The notes under the pieces are model-generated. The model ran no database searches and was not told the DNA's origin. It saw only the letters and a list, made by a program, of their open reading frames with translations. From Priapulus caudatus (taxonomy: Eukaryota; Priapulida; Priapulimorpha; Priapulimorphida; Priapulidae), in contig NW_014577225.1 in assembly GCF_000485595.1 (NCBI RefSeq), positions 265,103 to 329,102 on the forward strand: a stretch of 64,000 nt of DNA. The letters run 5' to 3'. The translations under genes were made by a program, and so were the position numbers. Positions within the stretch are counted from its first letter, which is position 1. Each line of letters starts with the position of its first letter. Below are positions 59,601 to 64,000 of the stretch, one piece after another.

Positions 59601-62600
59601 TTTTCTCTTTTCTAGAAATCAGACAAATAATGATCAGACAAACAATCCATCAATGAAACTTCATTTCTATCTAACAATCATTTTTTATCATCTTATATGA
59701 CATGTGGAAAACAACGAAAATTAAAAACCTGCAGTAGTTACATCATGTACAAGCACGAATACTGCCGAAAAACATGCTACTGCGCTTACTTCAGCCATTA
59801 TTACAAAAAGGTGCTACAGATTTCACGTAACGACAAGAATTAATATTCGAATGAGGCGTGATACTAACGATGTCGGCCTTCGGCCCTCTCGAAATGTTCC
59901 TTCAGGATTTTGTTCATCGTCGTGATAAGCTCCGCCATGGCCTCGGCATTCAGGCACCCACTCCCCAGCACCTCTATACACTACAAGCACACGTAACAGA
60001 GAGCGTGTCGAGTCACCACGTCACGTAACGCATCGCAACGCTCGGCTCATAGACAATACACCGTGGACAATACGGTCACTCCCATTTCTCTGTCACGCGA
60101 TCACACGTATCGTGGAAATGATCATGTTTCGATATAAAAATTATTTACCGAACACTTACACAAGTATGATCCAAAGATCCAGCACAGTGGTTTTCAATGT
60201 GGGAAGTACTGCATTCCTGGGGCTATGGTATTACATGGGTGAGGAGGCGCTAACAGTTTAATAGCAGTGACTGCGTATAACAATAATTAGCATTCAGCTA
60301 ATACTAGCGAAATATTTAAATTATTGTCTCGACTCTTCACGTAGACTCACCACAAGTATCAAATTTCAAGACGGGTAAAAATACGTGTTTTTTACGGCTG
60401 ATACGACATCAGCGCGTTATCGACAAACCTTAACGAAGCCGCACACATATTTTTCCCGCACGCACTCATTAGCCAAATTTAATAAATAATTACCTCCTCC
60501 TCCTTAATTAGTCAAACAACAATAAATTTACGGGTAATTAGAGTTGAATAGCACCTTAAGGATGCCGAGCACGTGCTTTCTCACACAATCATGACGAAAC
60601 TGTTACAATCATTTTTATAATAATTAATAATTAGTGTCGCCTAACGAGACTAATGGCAAATAACTAACGAGTGATTAAACAACGCGACACCTCCGCGCAG
60701 CTGTGCGTGCTTTTTTCCAACCCGTTTGCCAAAAACCTTTTCTTTTTTTCTTTCAATTACGTTTACTTTCGCAATCAATACCGATCAACGGCAAACTCCC
60801 TAATTGCGACGACTAACGAGCGATGACTAACGAGCGTGGTACCTTTGCGAGGCTGTGCATGTGTTCGGAGAGCACGTCGTTGCCCGGCTCCGTGTCGACG
60901 GCCTTCAGCAGCTCGGGGCAGATGAAGGCCCACATCTCGCGCAGGTAGTCGTCGCCCTTGATCTTCGCACACTCGAGCAGGAACGGCAGGCTCTCGGTCG
61001 CCGCGACTCGCACGCGTGGCGCGCCGTCAAGGAGAACAACGACGACGACGTGGTGGTGACCGGACGCTGACCGGTTACTGACCACTGCGACTGGATACTA
61101 ATCGGGACCAGACACTGACTGCCGCGACACGTGTTCGCTTTTTGTCTTCGCTCGGGCTAGTTACCAGTTACCCGATTAGACCACTATTTCACTAGTGAAA
61201 ATATTCGTCATTAAACAGTTAAAACCCTCGTTTTAATCACCAAGTTACAGTTCTTTGTTTCCCCTAACTGGTCAGGCTAGTTACCTGATAATACCACTAT
61301 TCTACTGGTGAAAATTAAATTTAAAAAACCTACATTAAAAAAATCTCGAGTTTCAATTAAATTTTTTTTCCACTAGCTACAAAAATTTGTAAAAAAGTCA
61401 CATTTCAATCAACAACTAAACGTGATCTACAAGTACGTCAGGCTACTGATCTGATAACACCACTAGCCACATAATTCAAACCTACTAGCCAAAATTCTCC
61501 ATGCCAAAATTCAACAAGTGCCGCAGAGCGACAGCGCTCACCTGACGTGTACTGTAGCCAGGTATTCTTCTGATAAACTCACTGGCAACCGAATCAAGTG
61601 CGCCCTCCCGCCACCGCATTCGCGCTCAGATCATATATCTAGGATACTACTAATACGGATCTAAAATCTATGATAGGCTTTGCTATACCTATTGGTAGTA
61701 CAGTAATAAAGATACAGCTGTGTAACTTTAATGACTTCGCTATATTAACATGTTATCATGGATATGTGTCGAGCCCGAGCGTAGTGGTGGTGGTGGGGGA
61801 GGCTGGAGGGCGCATGGGGAGTTGGCTCTAATAGCAAAAGCAGTTCAGTCCTTTGTTAACAGTCAACAAATCCATGTTTAACCCTCCTCTTGAGGGTTAA
61901 AAGGTTATCAGACACTTACTCTTCGCACGTCAGCGGAAAGTAGATTTCATGGTCCTTTCAATAAAGTGATAAAAACGGTACGTCAGCGCTGAAACAAAAA
62001 AGTTTTTCAATCGCTCCGTTAGACCATGTCCTCAGAAAATGTCTGATATCTGACCTTTCCCCACTGCCCTTTGACCTATGACCTCCAATTTCACGCTGGT
62101 GATGGGTTTCCTCCTCATCACACTATACATCGAATATTAAGAGCGTAGGTCAAGCCATTGAGATTTTGTGTAGCAATTCCGTATTTCCTCCTATACCTTA
62201 AGTTAAGGGGGAAATATTCCCCCTCCATTGACACATCTTGACCTTTGACCCTTGAAACCCAAATTCGACATCCCGAGTCCTTTTCGCGATCCCCCCCCCA
62301 GACATCCCGAATACCAAGACCGTACGTCGAGCGGTTAAGATTTGTGCCCAACTGTTGACGAACGCACGGCGGACGCACGGACAATCATGCGATTCTACAA
62401 GCTGCATCTGACTTCATCAGCTGAGCTAAAAAAAAAACCCTCACGCAAATCTTGCATCCTACGTATCACTCAGTTTCCTCATCTAGTATTCGAAAAGATA
62501 CTACCCCCCAGGCCCACACCCTTTTGACACGCGCAGTCCTTATACCACTCACACTAAACACCTCCCAACCCCGACCCCATTGCACAGACAGACGTCGGCA

Positions 62601-62826
62601 AGGATATCATCGTGGAAGTAGAACTTGAGCAGTGGCACCATGAGCTTGACGACCTGCTCCGTGTAGCCGGCGAACCCGTCCTTGAGCTCGCGCGCGTAGC
62701 AGACAAGCATCTGACACGCGGTGGCCTTCTCCTCGAGGCCCGCCGTGCGGATGCCGAAGTTCTGCTGGTCGCCGAGCGTCACAAACTGCCACGCGTCGTC
62801 GTCCTCCATCGTCTTCATGTCCTCGC
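53391..62826 (-). CDS. IPO5: importin-5, C-terminal part (10 exons, partial gene)
   Basis: Importin-5 is a karyopherin-beta family receptor built of HEAT repeats. It carries ribosomal proteins, histones and other cargo through the nuclear pore and releases them on RanGTP. The ten exons (219, 173, 112, 56, 123, 75, 145, 229, 142 and 87 bp in transcript order) encode about 453 residues, matching the last part of the roughly 1,100-residue family from the DMENM..DDDGWEFV region to the end. All nine junction phases agree and every exon translates into recognisable IPO5 sequence. Upstream exons with the Ran-binding N-terminus lie beyond 64 kb. Nine coding junctions are inside the window; eight use GT-AG and one is AT-AC. 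No exon is damaged. Confidence 0.95.
53480..55110. other. last IPO5 intron
   Basis: A 1.6-kb intron holding the CAG repeat, AT-rich DNA and GC-rich sequence next to exon 9. The CGGAAGCTCAGTTGGTTAAAGC at 53491-53512 resembles a tRNA A box but has no B box after it. Confidence 0.7.
53644..53692 (-). repeat. (CAG)n repeat in the last IPO5 intron
   Basis: About 16 CTG units on the plus strand (CAG on the transcript) with a single TTG interruption, 167 bases before the last exon. Confidence 0.95.
55115..55256 (-). CDS. IPO5: IPO5 exon 9 in window ([12 protein letters not shown]...)
   Basis: It encodes [36 protein letters not shown] and NIVRQIQ. One base completes the split codon from exon 8 (GC+G). 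Donor CAG|GTGAGT in a G-rich context. Confidence 0.95.
55355..55800. repeat. decoy copies of the next exon's 3' splice site in the intron
   Basis: Upstream of the 55256 acceptor, on the minus strand, the stretch acceptor-AATCACCCGTTGATAC recurs in diverged form near 55382, 55478, 55660, 55730 and 55775, spaced 50-180 bases apart. The 55382 copy keeps CTCCTAGCAG|AAATCACCCG, a usable-looking acceptor. Confidence 0.65.
57468..57696 (-). CDS. IPO5: IPO5 exon 8 in window ([10 protein letters not shown]...LCDLIEA)
   Basis: The longest exon here: [49 protein letters not shown] and GYLCDLIEA. All of it lies along the conserved C-terminal HEAT repeats. Donor GAAGC|GTACGT. Confidence 0.96.
57760..57832. 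repeat. (TA)n / ATATCA tract in an IPO5 intron
   Basis: Alternating TA with TGATTCATA and ATATCAATA units, within the intron between exons 7 and 8. Confidence 0.9.
58165..58580. repeat. 18-bp minisatellite in an IPO5 intron
   Basis: About 22 units of an 18-bp repeat close to GTAGACGCTACGCTAACC run to within about 6 bases of the donor at 58586. The period keeps a frame open on the minus strand (VASTVS repeat), so a read-through transcript would not stop at once. There are no unique spacers. Confidence 0.93.
58587..58731 (-). CDS. IPO5: IPO5 exon 7 in window (EYFLRPLMQ...)
   Basis: It encodes [18 protein letters not shown] and [16 protein letters not shown]. It ends GCA G|GTGAG; the following intron begins with a minisatellite only a few bases on. 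Confidence 0.96.
59071..59145 (-). CDS. IPO5: IPO5 exon 6 in window ([12 protein letters not shown]...)
   Basis: A 25-codon exon [18 protein letters not shown]...EHGGP, containing the invariant RPWPD-x-QWGLC-x-FDD block. Acceptor GCTGTAG, donor CCA|GTAAGT. Confidence 0.95.
59302..59424 (-). CDS. IPO5: IPO5 exon 5 in window ([10 protein letters not shown]...)
   Basis: It encodes [18 protein letters not shown] and [13 protein letters not shown]. Both borders are phase 0: TTTTTCAG acceptor and ATG|GTAACC donor. Confidence 0.95.
59556..59611 (-). CDS. IPO5: IPO5 exon 4 in window (acidic [10 protein letters not shown])
   Basis: A short 56-bp exon for [18 protein letters not shown], the acidic loop that the family has between HEAT repeats (RQDEDYDEQVEE-like). 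Acceptor TTTCTAG, donor GAG|GTAAAT. Confidence 0.93.
59869..59980 (-). CDS. IPO5: IPO5 exon 3 in window ([11 protein letters not shown]...)
   Basis: It encodes [15 protein letters not shown] and [16 protein letters not shown]. The donor CATC|GTTAGT is a weak GT form, but the phase joins correctly to the next exon (C+AA = Gln). Confidence 0.93.
60843..61015 (-). CDS. IPO5: IPO5 exon 2 in window (VRVAATES...HSLAK)
   Basis: It encodes [34 protein letters not shown] and [12 protein letters not shown], very close to the family. It ends in phase 0 at GCAAAG|GTACCA. A HEAT-repeat helix pair. Confidence 0.95.
61016..61033 (-). promoter_or_regulatory. U12-type branch site and AC 3' splice site
   Basis: TCCTTGAC (61026-61033) matches the U12 branch consensus TCCTTRAY. 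Its branch A at 61027 is 11 bases from the intron end CCAC (61016). Joining GAT G to GC GTG CGA GTC gives D-G-V-R-V, as in importin-5. Confidence 0.85.
61034..62599. other. body of the 1.59-kb U12-type IPO5 intron
   Basis: Unique DNA with no coding sense. ACGCACGGCGGACGCACGGAC at 62361-62381 is a small direct repeat. Confidence 0.7.
62600..62607 (-). promoter_or_regulatory. U12-type 5' splice site (ATATCCTT)
   Basis: An exact match to the U12-type AT-AC donor consensus lies at the exon border required by homology. No GT in the vicinity restores the conserved HDGVRVAA reading. Confidence 0.85.
62608..62826 (-). CDS. IPO5: IPO5 exon 1 in window (EDDDAW...KFYFHD)
   Basis: The acceptor TTTTCCGCAG ends at 62827. 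The frame gives [53 protein letters not shown]. It begins with two bases of a split codon and ends CAC GAT G, one base into the next codon. The 3' splice partner is the U12-type donor ATATCCTT. Confidence 0.95.
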
Positions 62827-62899
62827 CTGCGGAAAACGTGCGCGTCGGTGTTAGCGTGGTGGTGTGAAAGCACAGTTCCGTATTGCGACATGGGGACAT

Positions 62900-64000
62900 A
62901 GATTGCTAGAGAAATAGACGCGGCAATAAAAAATTTATATAGAATGCAGAAACAAGCGACGGTGTTGTTCGCCTATGGAGGTGTAGGTGGTGGACATGTT
63001 TCCAAGCGTGCGTTCGCCTCTTTGACCATATTATGTTATATCACCTGCCAACGAACGGAGCATGTGTGTGTTTATCTTTGTAAACAGTTATATGGGTGTT
63101 AACTAATATTCAATTTTTAAAGAAATTGAATTTTTTTTTTTTACATTTGAATTTTTTCAAGACGGATATCTGTCTACAGATGGACAGTTAACACCTATGT
63201 AGTTAGGTGTAGGTGGTGTGCGTAGTGGTGCACGTGAGCTTGCACGTGCATTCATAGTTAGTTTTGTTCGTTCGATTTTCTTCATATGCTTTTTCCATCT
63301 TCTGTGTTATGTTATATTACGTGTTTACACACAGTGTATGTATGCACGTTAAGCTCGGGGCTGGTTAGTATTACATTACATTACCTGCTAAGGTACGGTG
63401 CATGTATGTGTTTATCATAGAATTGGTTTCGTGTTATCAGAAGTAGATAATAGGGAAGGAGTGTGACTTCAATAAACAAGGGAAATTCGTCATTTACTAG
63501 CCTTAGAATACCTACGATTTACTACGCGTAACTCAACCAACTTAAGCTCTCAAATTGTACACAGTGCATTCGCCTAGCATCGTACGAAATCGTTTCCTCG
63601 TATACACGCGCCGCACCGATGTCTCCATGGTCTGATGGCAGCAATCGACTCTCATGAAACCCGTCCTAACTTGAAATATAGCCCAGCTCACTAACTGACT
63701 CTTGCGCAATCGGCATTGCGCCCTCGGCCGATGCCGGTGTGGCTGCCTGCGCAGATCGGAGCTGCGAACTGCCTGGCTGATGTGGCGGTGCGCTGCGTGG
63801 TGGGGGCATACCAGCTGTAATAGGTCATAAGATTCAGCTCGCCGAGTGTTGCCGTCGCATGTCGCCAATCTCCAGCGAGCCACACCGCATCGCGCATGGG
63901 CCCAGAGTGCGCCAAGAGTCGTTAGTAGCTGGCCTATTGTTTCAAAGTTAGACGCGATTGGAGTCGATTGCTGCGCAACAGAATGCGAGAATCGTGTCGT
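62900..64000. other. no gene recognised; continuing IPO5 intron
   Basis: The previous IPO5 exon is not in this stretch. Minus-strand frames at 63542-63883 and 63691-63915 are GC-rich and open but match no family I know and lack splice evidence. Confidence 0.45.

Noticed and set aside
62612-62854. Plus-strand frame opposite an IPO5 exon (also 60855-61070)
   Set aside because: Shadow of the conserved minus-strand exon.
63542-63915. Minus-strand frames upstream of IPO5 exon 1 as a missing IPO5 exon
   Set aside because: The translation does not resemble the importin-5 segment expected there and has no acceptor/donor pair in the right phase.

Overview
The window is nuclear DNA of an invertebrate animal. 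It has interrupted genes with GT-AG introns of about 0.1 to 2.2 kb, one AT-AC intron, dense microsatellites, telomere-like TTAGGG tracts and many non-autonomous DNA transposons of the kinds common in marine invertebrates. I cannot name the species. Two stretches of N (14080-14753, and exactly 25 N at 41605-41629) show it is a draft scaffold. Several segments occur two to four times with differences that are mostly single-base indels, so part of the apparent duplication may come from gap filling or from uncollapsed haplotypes.

Layout. 0-5.7 kb: pyrimidine microsatellites and two copies of a RhoGAP exon of SYDE/Syd-1 type (889 and 4152), followed by a 12/24-bp minisatellite. 5.7-8.1 kb: nothing recognised except one weak exon candidate. 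8.1-22.1 kb: microsatellite-rich repeats, a 3.3-kb segment present twice (10.5-13.8 and 17.0-20.3 kb) that includes a candidate C-terminal exon, and a large inverted repeat (15-17 kb against 20.3-22 kb). 22-31.8 kb: mostly unrecognised DNA with transposon remnants and a TTAA-flanked element carrying a P2X7-C-terminal-like reading frame. 31.9-33.7 kb: a palindromic foldback element broken by two further elements, each marked by target-site duplications. 34.3-43.6 kb: four forward or inverted copies of one unit, bracketed by hAT-like ends, with breakpoints that read as an inversion. 43.6-53 kb: sparse DNA with one intact single-exon gene, a MID1IP1/Spot 14 homologue, on the minus strand. 53-62.9 kb: the C-terminal 40 percent of importin-5 (IPO5), ten minus-strand exons whose phases all agree, including a textbook U12-type AT-AC intron. 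62.9-64 kb: nothing recognised.

The clear genes are independent housekeeping or regulatory genes: a nuclear import receptor, a lipogenesis/microtubule regulator homologue and a Rho GTPase-activating protein. There is no operon-like cooperation. The most novel material is mobile: a family of about 240-bp TIR elements with 9-bp target duplications and a telomere-repeat-like core (three copies), the nested foldback cluster, and the TTAA element with the captured cysteine motif.
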